Positions 42,697-50,394 of a stretch of DNA of 64,000 nucleotides are shown piece by piece. The notes beneath the pieces are model-generated. The model saw only the letters and a program-made list of their open reading frames with translations. It searched no databases and was not told the DNA's origin. The translations under genes were made by a program, and so were the position numbers. Source of the stretch: Bacteroides pyogenes (GTDB lineage Bacteria > Bacteroidota > Bacteroidia > Bacteroidales > Bacteroidaceae); contig NZ_JACIDI010000006.1 of NCBI RefSeq assembly GCF_014196225.1, forward strand, positions 143,841-207,840. The letters run 5' to 3'. Every line of letters starts with the position of its first letter. Position 1 is the stretch's first letter.

Positions 42697-44907
42697 TTAT
42701 TTTCCGGCGGGGCTGCTTCCCATTTCAAACTCTACGGTCGCCCCGTTCATGATTTGCTCATGAGTAAGGAACGTCTCTCCGTAGGGGTTCCCATTCACTT
42801 TCACAGACTGTACGTATATGTTTTCTTTGCTGACATTGGGGGCAAGCACGGTAAAGGTTTTTCCGTTGCTCAGGCGCAACCGCAGTTCAGGAAACAGGGG
42901 AGTGCCTATTTCGTATTTCCCGCTCACCGGATTCACCGGATAGAAACCCATCGCGCTGAACACATACCATGCCGACATCTGCCCGCAGTCTTCGTTGCCG
43001 CAAAGTCCGGCGGGAGTATTGCGGTAAAGCTCGTTCATCACCTTTGCCACGTACTCTTGTGTGCGGTGAGGCTGCCCCACCGCATTGAAAAGGTAAATCA
43101 CGTGGTGTCCCGGTTCGTTGCCGTGGGCATACTGCCCGATCATCCCCGTACTGAAAATGGGCAGTTCGTCATCTGCCGACGGATGATAAGTGAACATGCT
43201 GTCGAGCTTTTGCGCGAACCGCTGCCTGCCTCCCGTAAGTTCTATCAGCCCGTTGATGTCGTGCTGCACCGACCAGAAATATTGCCAGGCATTGCTCTCG
43301 CAGATATGCGGAGTGTATTCGTCCGCTTTGAAAGGAGTGATGAAAGCTCCCTTGTCGTCGCGCGGCTGCATGAACGAAGTGGCGGGATTGTACACGTTGC
43401 GATAGTTTTGCGAACGCCGGTAGAACTCTTCCGCTACCTCTTTCTTGCCCATTTTACGCGCCATTTCGGCAATGCAGTAATCGTCGAAGGCGTATTCCAG
43501 TGTCCGGGAGAGCGACCAGTTCTCGGTATTGTACTCATCTTTTATGTTGTAAGGAACATAACCCAGCTTCTTGTACAGACCGATACCCCGGTATTCGTCG
43601 ATGTTGGCGGTCGCCACGCAAGCCGCCAGCGCTTTCTCCGCATCGAAGTCGCCGATTCCTTTCAGATATGCGTCCGCAATCACGGGTACGGCATGATAGC
43701 CTATCATCATATCCGTTTCGCTGGCGTAGAAATTCCATACCGGCAGGCGGCCGTTTTGTTCGTAGAATGCGATGAACGATTTCACCATGTCGTTCACCCG
43801 CTCCGGCTGGGTGTAGGTGAACAACGGATGCGAAGCCCGGAATGTGTCCCACAGAGAGAAAGTGCTGTAGTTTACCCATCCGTCTGTCCGGTGCAACTTC
43901 TTGTCCGGACCGTAATAACTGCCGTCTACATCGCTATAGATGGTCGGTGCGAGCATGGAATGGTATAAAGCCGTATAGAAATTCACCTTATCATCCTCGT
44001 TGTTACCTTTTACGTCGATCTTTCCGAGTTGGCGGTTCCAAGCCTTTTGGGTTGCGGCAAGATATTTGTCGAAGTCGTTCTCCGGCACTTCGGCTTGCAG
44101 GTTTCGGGCAGCTCCTTCCATGCTTACTCCCGACACGGCAGTGCTTACGAGTATCTGTTCTCCCTCTTCGGTGCTGAAGTCGAAGCGGGCGATGAAGGCT
44201 GTGCCGGTCTGTTTCCCTTCTTTCACGACGGCAGTCGTGTCCATCGTCACCTTATCGAAAGGGCGTGAGAAGCGGGTGCGGAAGTAGATACGCTGGTCGC
44301 GCGCCCATCCGTCGGAATAGCGGTAACCCTGAATGGTGACGGAGTCTACCACCTCGATGTGCGAGTCGTTTGTAAAATCCCAGTTCATGGCTTTCTTCAG
44401 GTTGAGGAACACGGCGGCTTGGGCTTTCGGGAAAGTATACCGCTGGATGCCGCAACGTTCGGTGGCAGTCAGTTCCACGTCGATGCCGTAATCCTGCAAG
44501 CGCACCCGATAGTATCCGGCATACGCCTTTTCGTCGGCGTGCGAAAACTTGGAGTGAATGCCCAGCGGCGCTTCGGCCTCCTTGTAGGGAAGGGTGACGG
44601 GCATGAACGAAATGTCGTACAAATCGCCTGCTCCCGTGCCCGAAAGGTGCGTATGGCTGAATCCGGCGATTGTGCTGTCGGGATAGAAATAGCCGGAAAT
44701 ACGGTCCCATCCGGGCAGACCGTTGTCCGGACTGAGTTGCACCATGCCGAACGGAGCTTGTGCGCCCGGATAAGTATTTCCTGTAAAATCGGTCCCGATA
44801 AACGGATTGACGTATTGCGTGTAATCTGTTTCCGCAGATTTTTGAGAGGTAGTGCACGCCGCGAGCAGGCAGGCATACAGAGCGAACAGGTGGAAAGGTG
44901 TTTTCAT
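42697..44907 (-). CDS. GH92 alpha-mannosidase lipoprotein
   Basis: A 736-residue GH92 enzyme with lipobox LLAAC (Cys18). It has YVNPFIGTDFTGNTYPGAQAPFGM, FSLWDTFRASHPLFTY, CESNAWQYFWSVQHD (probable acid Glu), GQYAHGNEPGHHV and GNEDCGQMSAWYVFSAMGFY. Overall it is closest to the middle GH92 of this cluster rather than to the signal-peptide-I one. A TACCTTTG -7 box (complement of 44975-44982) lies 67 bases before the ATG. No SusC/SusD pair or regulator is nearby. Confidence 0.94.
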   Translation of the reverse strand: MKTPFHLFALYACLLAACTTSQKSAETDYTQYVNPFIGTDFTGNTYPGAQAPFGMVQLSPDNGLPGWDRISGYFYPDSTIAGFSHTHLSGTGAGDLYDISFMPVTLPYKEAEAPLGIHSKFSHADEKAYAGYYRVRLQDYGIDVELTATERCGIQRYTFPKAQAAVFLNLKKAMNWDFTNDSHIEVVDSVTIQGYRYSDGWARDQRIYFRTRFSRPFDKVTMDTTAVVKEGKQTGTAFIARFDFSTEEGEQILVSTAVSGVSMEGAARNLQAEVPENDFDKYLAATQKAWNRQLGKIDVKGNNEDDKVNFYTALYHSMLAPTIYSDVDGSYYGPDKKLHRTDGWVNYSTFSLWDTFRASHPLFTYTQPERVNDMVKSFIAFYEQNGRLPVWNFYASETDMMIGYHAVPVIADAYLKGIGDFDAEKALAACVATANIDEYRGIGLYKKLGYVPYNIKDEYNTENWSLSRTLEYAFDDYCIAEMARKMGKKEVAEEFYRRSQNYRNVYNPATSFMQPRDDKGAFITPFKADEYTPHICESNAWQYFWSVQHDINGLIELTGGRQRFAQKLDSMFTYHPSADDELPIFSTGMIGQYAHGNEPGHHVIYLFNAVGQPHRTQEYVAKVMNELYRNTPAGLCGNEDCGQMSAWYVFSAMGFYPVNPVSGKYEIGTPLFPELRLRLSNGKTFTVLAPNVSKENIYVQSVKVNGNPYGETFLTHEQIMNGATVEFEMGSSPAGK

Positions 44908-44974
44908 GGGTTACTTTTATAGTTGTATCTTTCGATTGTTTGTCGGATAATGATTGAAAAAACGGATCTACGGA

Positions 44975-44982
44975 CAAAGGTA
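44975..44982 (-). promoter_or_regulatory. Candidate -7 box for the GH92 gene at 44907
   Basis: The complement reads TACCTTTG; a TTTC rather than TTTG lies about 18 bases upstream. The leader is about 60 bases. Confidence 0.45.
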
Positions 44983-45087
44983 GGAAAAATAAGTGAAAAG
45001 CGAAAAAGGGCTCCAAGCTTTCGGAAAATTAAAAACGGTTTGCCTGAAAAAATACGTTTATGTGGGAGGAGTCGCAGAGACACCTCC

Positions 45088-45234
45088 CGTTTTGTGATAG
45101 CCGTTGTAACTTGGGGTTTGGAGCAAAGGACGAGTTTTGACGTTGCAACAGAATCGTTTTGTGATAGCCATTGTAATTTGGCCGATAGGATTCAGGTAAA
45201 AGAGGTCTCTTTGCGCCTTTGTGGCTGTAATATG
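45088..45234. repeat. Diverged repeats with 60-67 bp period
   Basis: A 27-base segment at 45088-45114 recurs at 45155-45181 with two changes (shared CGTTTTGTGATAGCC and TTGTAA). A third, weaker copy near 45214-45234 keeps CTTTGTGGCTGTAAT. Confidence 0.85.
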
Positions 45235-45315
45235 CACCTTTCAATCTATAAATACTAAGTATTAAATACCTTATTAAGTGCTTTCTTTGGACAAATGGCG
45301 ACCGGGTAATGACGG

Positions 45316-45912
45316 CTATCCTCGGACGAAACCGTTTTTGTGGAAATCGTACCAGGCAGCTATGTTTTCAGGGCTATCTGCTTTCAGCAGCAATAACAGT
45401 TCGCGCGTAAACTCGAGATATCCCACACCGTTTGCGGTTACGATATTTTTATCGCCCACCGCTTGCGCCTCGATATATCCGGCTTCGTTGGTATAATGCT
45501 TGTCTGCCCATTGTCTCAATTGGTCTATCCCGTTGCCTGTGTGTTTTACATTGTTCAGGAAGCCGTGAGCGCACATGAATGAAGCCGCACCGCATATAGC
45601 CCCTACGATTTTTCCTTTTTGCAGGGTTGTTTCGACCAAAGGAACGACTTTTTCGGCTTCGGGCGATTGCCACCGGTTTCCTCCTACGAGTATCAGCGCC
45701 GCGTAATCTTCGGGAATGGTTGTAAAGTCGTAATCGGGGAGGGTGCGGAAGCCGCCGATGGAGCAGACTTGATTTGATGTGGGAGCTACAGTTTTTACTT
45801 CGTATTTCGTTTCACTTCCGGGAAGCACGCCCGCTTGCAGAGATGCGGCAAGAAACACTCCCTCCCAATCTGCATATTCGTTTAGCAGGAGTAGTAAGAC
45901 TTTCTGTTTCAT
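45316..45912 (-). CDS. DJ-1/PfpI-family protein
   Basis: A 198-residue cytoplasmic protein of the DJ-1/PfpI (class I glutamine amidotransferase-like) superfamily. The nucleophile-elbow cysteine lies in GAICGAASFMCAHG near 105, preceded by LILVGGNRWQSPEA near 73. The N-terminal LLLLNEYADWEGVFLAASLQ has the conserved acidic residue of the site. Members include proteases, chaperones and glyoxalase-like enzymes; the exact activity cannot be read here. It is monocistronic with a well-formed promoter. Confidence 0.88.
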   Translation of the reverse strand: MKQKVLLLLLNEYADWEGVFLAASLQAGVLPGSETKYEVKTVAPTSNQVCSIGGFRTLPDYDFTTIPEDYAALILVGGNRWQSPEAEKVVPLVETTLQKGKIVGAICGAASFMCAHGFLNNVKHTGNGIDQLRQWADKHYTNEAGYIEAQAVGDKNIVTANGVGYLEFTRELLLLLKADSPENIAAWYDFHKNGFVRG

Positions 45913-45942
45913 TGGATCAATTTGTTTTTAATCGTTTTCCCG

Positions 45943-45974
45943 CAAAGGTATATGATCGGTTTGAGGATCGCAAA
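45943..45974 (-). promoter_or_regulatory. Promoter of the DJ-1-like gene
   Basis: On the complement, TTTG (45974-45971) is followed after 20 bases by TACCTTTG (45950-45943), a textbook Bacteroides promoter. The leader is about 25 bases. Confidence 0.75.
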
Positions 45975-46061
45975 AGATATGGAGAATTTTCAGGTTACTA
46001 TGTTTGGTTTGTAAAATAATTTTGTCTACCGGGAGTGATGACGAATCTTCCTATTCGCTAT

Positions 46062-46149
46062 ATATACACTCGCTTTGGTGAGCATATATATCTACCTTGG
46101 TGAGTATATATGGCTACCAAGGCAACTTAATATAGCTGTTCGGGTGGAT
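46062..46149. repeat. 22-bp tandem repeat array, second locus
   Basis: Units begin at 46062, 46084, 46106 and (decayed) 46128. They start with ATATAT-like sequence and carry ACC-NN-GGT-like cores (ACCTTGGT, ACCAAGGC). Same period and design as the array at 16198-16329, and likewise upstream of a leftward gene and downstream of another. Confidence 0.88.
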
Positions 46150-46212
46150 ATGTAAATGATTGAACTACAGTGTGTTGAAAAAGGTGAGAGACTAACGTGT
46201 CTCAAACATAAG

Positions 46213-46250
46213 AATCGCCCCTGCCACAATTTCTTGCAGCAGGGGCGATT
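46213..46250 (-). terminator. Probable alaS terminator
   Basis: AATCGCCCCTGC at 46213-46224 and GCAGGGGCGATT at 46239-46250 form a perfect 12-bp stem. It lies 70 bases past the alaS stop; leftward it is followed by TCTTATGTTTG, only moderately U-rich. Confidence 0.75.
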
Positions 46251-46321
46251 TTGCGGAAGAAGCTTTTGTCGGGCTTTTTCCTTTTTCATCTTGAATGTGT
46301 CGTATCTGCAAACCTCTCCGG

Positions 46322-48940
46322 TTAGATTTCCGCCAGCTCCAATACTTTCTCAACGGCAGCGTTCAATCCGTCTGGGTTCTTTCCTCCGGCTGTGGCGAAG
46401 TGAGGCTGTCCGCCTCCACCTCCCTGAATCAGTTTGGCTGCCTCTTTCACCAGATTGCCCGCCTTCAGGCCCTCTGCCACCAGATTGTCGCTGATCATGA
46501 CCGTCAGCATGGGTTTGCCGTTCTCTTTGCTTCCGGCTACGAAGAACAGATTTTCGGTAATCTCCCCGCGAAGTTGGAAGGCGATGTTTTTCACCATCTC
46601 GGCAGGTATCGGGGCGCAGAACTTAATCACTTTCACACCGTTCTTCTCCTGTACGTTTTGCAGAAGTCTCTCTTTCAGAGCCGCCTCTTTTTCTTTCATG
46701 AAGTCTTCTACCTGTTTCTTCAGTCCGGCGTTCTCGTCGAGATATTTGCGGATAGCTCCTTTCAGGTCGGGGGCGTTGTTGAACAACGCTTTCAGTTCGC
46801 CGAAGGTATCTTGAATATTGTTCAGCATCTCTTCCACACGAGCTCCGGTATAAGCTTCGATACGACGTACTCCTGCCGCAATCGAACTTTCGGAAACGAT
46901 TTTCAGCATTCCGATGCTTCCGGTGGCGGCAACGTGCGTACCTCCGCAGAATTCGATGGAAGAGCCGAAACGGATGACGCGCACCTTATCGCCGTACTTC
47001 TCTCCGAAGAGCGCGATAGCTCCCATCTCCTTGGCTTCTTCGATAGGTAAGTCACGATACTCCTGCAAAGGTATGTTGGCACGGATGCGGGCGTTGACCA
47101 ATTGCTCCACTTTGCGGATTTCTTCGTCCGTCACTTTCTGGAAGTGAGAGAAGTCGAAACGCAGAGAGTCCGGCGTAACCAACGAGCCTTTTTGCTCGAT
47201 GTGTTCGCCCAGCACTTCACGCAGAGCCGCGTCGATTAAGTGGGTAGCCGAGTGATTGGCGGCACAGGCCGCGCGCTTGTCGGTATCTACGCATGCCATC
47301 ATCGGAGCTTCGGGGTGTTCGGGCATTTTCTTCACGATATGTATCGGCAAGTTGTTCTCTTTCTTCGTGTCGATGACTTCAATGGTTTCGAATTCGTTCA
47401 CCAATACTCCGGTATCGCCTACCTGTCCTCCGCTTTCGGCATAGAACGGGGTATAATCGAGCACGATCTGGTACAACGTCTGATTCTTTTGTTTCACCTG
47501 ACGGTAGCGCAGGATAGACGCTTCGTATTCGGTATAGTCGTAACCTACAAATTCGCTCGTTCCTTCTTTCAGTGTAATCCAGTCTCCGGTTTCCACAGCG
47601 GCTGCATTCCGGGCACGCGCTTTCTGTTGCTCCATCTCCGCATTGAATTCTTCGATATTGATAGTCATTCCTTTTTCGCGGAGAATCAATTCGGTGAGGT
47701 CGAGCGGAAAGCCGAAAGTGTCATACAACGTAAAGGCGTCTTTGCCGCTGATTTCTTTCTTGCCGGCAGCTTGAGCCTCTTCCGCCGTTTTGTCGAGCAG
47801 GCGGATTCCCGTCTCCAACGTGTGGAGGAATGATTCTTCTTCTTCCTTGATCACTTTTTCGATCAGCGTTTTCTGTGCAATCAGTTCCGGATAAGCATCT
47901 CCCATGTTGTCGATCAGCACCGGCAGCAAGCGGTACATGAAAGCCTGCTTCTGGTCGAGGAACGTGTATCCGTAGCGCACAGCCCGGCGAAGAATGCGGC
48001 GAATCACATAACCGGCTTTGGCATTCGACGGCAATTGTCCGTCGGTGATAGAGAAAGCAATGGTGCGGATATGGTCGGCAATGACGCGCATAGCCACGTC
48101 CTTTTGCTTGTCTTTTCCGTATTCGGTTCCGGCGATAGAGGCAATGGCCTTGATCATAGGCTGGAATACGTCGGTATCATAGTTGGAAGTCTTGCCCTGC
48201 AGAGCCATGCAAAGACGCTCGAAGCCCATCCCTGTGTCGATTACTTTGGCCGGAAGCGGTTCGAGGCTTCCGTCGGCCTTGCGGTTGTATTGCATGAATA
48301 CGAGATTCCATATCTCGATCACTTGCGGGTGATCTTTATTCACTAAGTCGCGTCCCGAAACTTGGGCTCGTTCTTCGGCGGGGCGCAGGTCGATATGGAT
48401 TTCCGAACAAGGTCCGCAAGGCCCCGTGTCTCCCATTTCCCAAAAGTTATCGTGCTTGTTGCCGTTGATGATATGATCTTTCGGCAGAAATTGTTCCCAA
48501 TACGAAGAAGCCTCGTTGTCGCGGCTCAGTCCCTCTTCCGGGCTTCCTTCGAAGACCGTGGCATACAGGTTTGCCGGGTCGAGTTTCAGCACGTCTACCA
48601 GATACTCCCATGCCCATTCGATGGCTTCTTTCTTGAAGTAGTCGCCGAACGACCAGTTGCCCAGCATTTCGAACATGGTGTGATGGTAAGTGTCATGACC
48701 TACTTCTTCCAAGTCGTTGTGCTTTCCGCTTACGCGCAGGCATTTCTGAGAGTCGGCCACTCTGTGGTATTTGGCGGGCTGATTGCCCAGAATGATATCT
48801 TTAAATTGATTCATCCCTGCGTTGGTAAACATCAGGGTGGGGTCATCTTTTATTACCATTGGAGCCGAGGGGACAATGTGGTGTCCTTTCGACTCGAAGA
48901 AACTCTTAAATGAATCTCTGATTTCTTTTGCAGTCAACAT
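46322..48940 (-). CDS. alaS: Alanyl-tRNA synthetase
   Basis: AlaS charges tRNA-Ala and edits mischarged Ser and Gly. The 872-residue class II enzyme has the catalytic domain ([48 protein letters not shown]), the editing domain with its zinc site [16 protein letters not shown] and [13 protein letters not shown], a coiled-coil region, and a C-terminal DHHA1 domain ending [16 protein letters not shown]. Length matches the family. Divergent from the M23 peptidase gene. Confidence 0.98.
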   Translation of the reverse strand: MLTAKEIRDSFKSFFESKGHHIVPSAPMVIKDDPTLMFTNAGMNQFKDIILGNQPAKYHRVADSQKCLRVSGKHNDLEEVGHDTYHHTMFEMLGNWSFGDYFKKEAIEWAWEYLVDVLKLDPANLYATVFEGSPEEGLSRDNEASSYWEQFLPKDHIINGNKHDNFWEMGDTGPCGPCSEIHIDLRPAEERAQVSGRDLVNKDHPQVIEIWNLVFMQYNRKADGSLEPLPAKVIDTGMGFERLCMALQGKTSNYDTDVFQPMIKAIASIAGTEYGKDKQKDVAMRVIADHIRTIAFSITDGQLPSNAKAGYVIRRILRRAVRYGYTFLDQKQAFMYRLLPVLIDNMGDAYPELIAQKTLIEKVIKEEEESFLHTLETGIRLLDKTAEEAQAAGKKEISGKDAFTLYDTFGFPLDLTELILREKGMTINIEEFNAEMEQQKARARNAAAVETGDWITLKEGTSEFVGYDYTEYEASILRYRQVKQKNQTLYQIVLDYTPFYAESGGQVGDTGVLVNEFETIEVIDTKKENNLPIHIVKKMPEHPEAPMMACVDTDKRAACAANHSATHLIDAALREVLGEHIEQKGSLVTPDSLRFDFSHFQKVTDEEIRKVEQLVNARIRANIPLQEYRDLPIEEAKEMGAIALFGEKYGDKVRVIRFGSSIEFCGGTHVAATGSIGMLKIVSESSIAAGVRRIEAYTGARVEEMLNNIQDTFGELKALFNNAPDLKGAIRKYLDENAGLKKQVEDFMKEKEAALKERLLQNVQEKNGVKVIKFCAPIPAEMVKNIAFQLRGEITENLFFVAGSKENGKPMLTVMISDNLVAEGLKAGNLVKEAAKLIQGGGGGQPHFATAGGKNPDGLNAAVEKVLELAEI

Positions 48941-48990
48941 ACTTTCTTTATATATCCATTGTTGAGGTTAATATTCTCAAAAAAACGATG

Positions 48991-48998
48991 CAAAGATA
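48991..48998 (-). promoter_or_regulatory. Candidate -7 box for alaS
   Basis: The complement reads TATCTTTG, 50 bases before the alaS ATG; the opposite-strand -7 box of the M23 gene lies 12 bases away, so the promoters overlap. Confidence 0.5.
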
Positions 48999-49010
48999 GC
49001 TTGTTTTTAT

Positions 49011-49018
49011 TACTTTTG
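49011..49018 (+). promoter_or_regulatory. Candidate -7 box for the M23 peptidase gene
   Basis: TACTTTTG, 31 bases before the ATG; no TTTG at the expected distance upstream. Confidence 0.5.
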
Positions 49019-49049
49019 TCGTATTAACGAGTGAAATATTTCCAAAAAG

Positions 49050-50018
49050 ATGCGCAAAGTTTACTACATCTATAACCCACGAACACAGACTTATGACCGG
49101 ATCTATCCCACTGTAAGACAGCGGGGGCTCAGTATTCTGCGCAGGCTTTTTGTGGGCATGGGGCTGGGAGCGGGTAGCTTTCTTCTCCTTCTGCTGCTGT
49201 TCGGTTCTCCTTCGGAGAAGGAGCTGCGGATAGAGAACAGCCGACTTCTGGCACAGTACAATGTGCTTTCGCGTCGATTGGACGATGCGGAGGAAGTACT
49301 CCGCGACATTCAACAACGCGACGATAACCTCTACCGCGTCATAATGCAGGCCGATCCGATAGCTCCCGCCATCCGGCAGGCAGGATATGGCGGTACGAAC
49401 CGTTATGAAGAGCTGATGGATATGGCTAATGCCGGACTGGTGGTCAACACCACTCAGAAGCTGGATGTGCTTTCCAAGCAACTCTACATTCAATCCAAAT
49501 CTTTCGATGATGTGGTAGAAATGTGTAAAAACCACGGTGAGATGCTGAAATGTATGCCTGCCATTCAGCCTATTTCGAATAAGGATCTTCGCCAGACAGC
49601 CTCCGGATACGGTACTCGGATCGACCCTATTTATGGAACGGCGAAATTCCATTCTGGCATGGACTTCTCCGCTTCTCCCGGAACGGACGTGTATGCAACC
49701 GGCAACGGAACGGTGGTGAAGATGGGATGGGAGACCGGATACGGAAATACCATTGTGATAGATCATGGCTTCGGATATCAGACGTGGTATGCACATTTGA
49801 GTGATTTTCGCACCAAGCTGGGTAAGAAGGTGGTACGGGGAGAAGTGATAGGAGGGGTAGGGAGTACGGGCAAGAGTACTGGTCCTCATCTGCATTACGA
49901 GGTGCATGTCAAGGGACAGGTAGTGAATCCGATCAACTATTACTTCATGGATTTGAGCGCGGAAGATTATGACAGGATGATTCAGCTTGCCGCCAATCAT
50001 GGAAAAGTGTTCGATTAA
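49050..50018 (+). CDS. M23-family (LytM) peptidase with membrane anchor
   Basis: A 322-residue envelope protein: short cytoplasmic N-terminus, one transmembrane helix (about 33-52), a coiled coil (55-100), a linker, and a C-terminal LytM domain. The zinc ligands are His201 and Asp205 in HSGMDFS and His282 in HLHYEV, with His280 in the same motif, so the peptidase looks active. Such proteins cleave peptidoglycan cross-links or activate amidases. The MerR-like gene follows after 22 bases. Confidence 0.93.
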   Translation: MRKVYYIYNPRTQTYDRIYPTVRQRGLSILRRLFVGMGLGAGSFLLLLLLFGSPSEKELRIENSRLLAQYNVLSRRLDDAEEVLRDIQQRDDNLYRVIMQADPIAPAIRQAGYGGTNRYEELMDMANAGLVVNTTQKLDVLSKQLYIQSKSFDDVVEMCKNHGEMLKCMPAIQPISNKDLRQTASGYGTRIDPIYGTAKFHSGMDFSASPGTDVYATGNGTVVKMGWETGYGNTIVIDHGFGYQTWYAHLSDFRTKLGKKVVRGEVIGGVGSTGKSTGPHLHYEVHVKGQVVNPINYYFMDLSAEDYDRMIQLAANHGKVFD

Positions 50019-50040
50019 TTATAAGGAAAGCAAGAGGGAT

Positions 50041-50382
50041 ATGCTAAATACGGATAAAGACTTGAAACTGTACTATTCCATCGCTGAAGTGGCTCAAATG
50101 TTCGGTGTGAATCAATCGCTACTTCGTTTTTGGGAAAAGGAGTTTCCTCAGATTTCTCCCAAAACGGCAGGAAGAGGGGTAAGGCAGTACCGGAAAGAAG
50201 ACGTGGAGACGATTGGCCTTATTTACCATCTGGTGAAAGAAAAAGGGATGACGCTTACCGGCGCCCGCCGTAAACTGAAAGAGAACAAAGAGGGTACTGT
50301 GCGCAATTACGAAATAATCTCCCGCCTGAGAGCTATTAAAGAAGAGCTTTTGGCTATAAAAAAGGAGCTGGACGGAAGATGA
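50041..50382 (+). CDS. MerR-family transcriptional regulator
   Basis: A 113-residue regulator. The N-terminal winged helix YYSIAEVAQMFGVNQSLLRFWEKEFPQI (about 10-37) and GRGVRQYRKEDVETI are MerR-type. A helix continues to the C-terminus without a ligand-binding domain or cysteines. Start at MLNTDKDLK, since the longer frame overlaps the M23 gene. It sits 22 bases after the M23 gene and ends 12 bases before the convergent relA. The target is unknown; control of the envelope gene is possible. Confidence 0.88.
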   Translation: MLNTDKDLKLYYSIAEVAQMFGVNQSLLRFWEKEFPQISPKTAGRGVRQYRKEDVETIGLIYHLVKEKGMTLTGARRKLKENKEGTVRNYEIISRLRAIKEELLAIKKELDGR

Positions 50383-50394
50383 ATCCTACTTTGT

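Larger units (their letters stand above)
44908..45315. other. Gap upstream of the GH92 cluster with 60-67 bp repeats
   Basis: About 400 bases without a gene: the GH92 promoter candidate at 44975-44982, then a repeat block at 45088-45234. No other feature recognised. Confidence 0.55.
45913..46321. other. Gap with DJ-1 promoter, 22-bp repeats and alaS terminator
   Basis: About 410 bases without a gene. In order: the promoter of the DJ-1-like gene, a 22-bp repeat array at 46062-46149, and a 12-bp perfect hairpin at 46213-46250 after alaS. The open frame at 46092-46289 spans the repeats and the hairpin and is not a gene. Confidence 0.7.

Noticed and set aside
37416..44907. Complete polysaccharide-utilisation locus
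   Set aside because: No SusC/SusD pair, hybrid two-component system, or sigma/anti-sigma genes adjoin the GH92 genes.
46092..46289. 65-residue leftward reading frame
   Set aside because: Runs through the alaS terminator hairpin and the 22-bp repeats.
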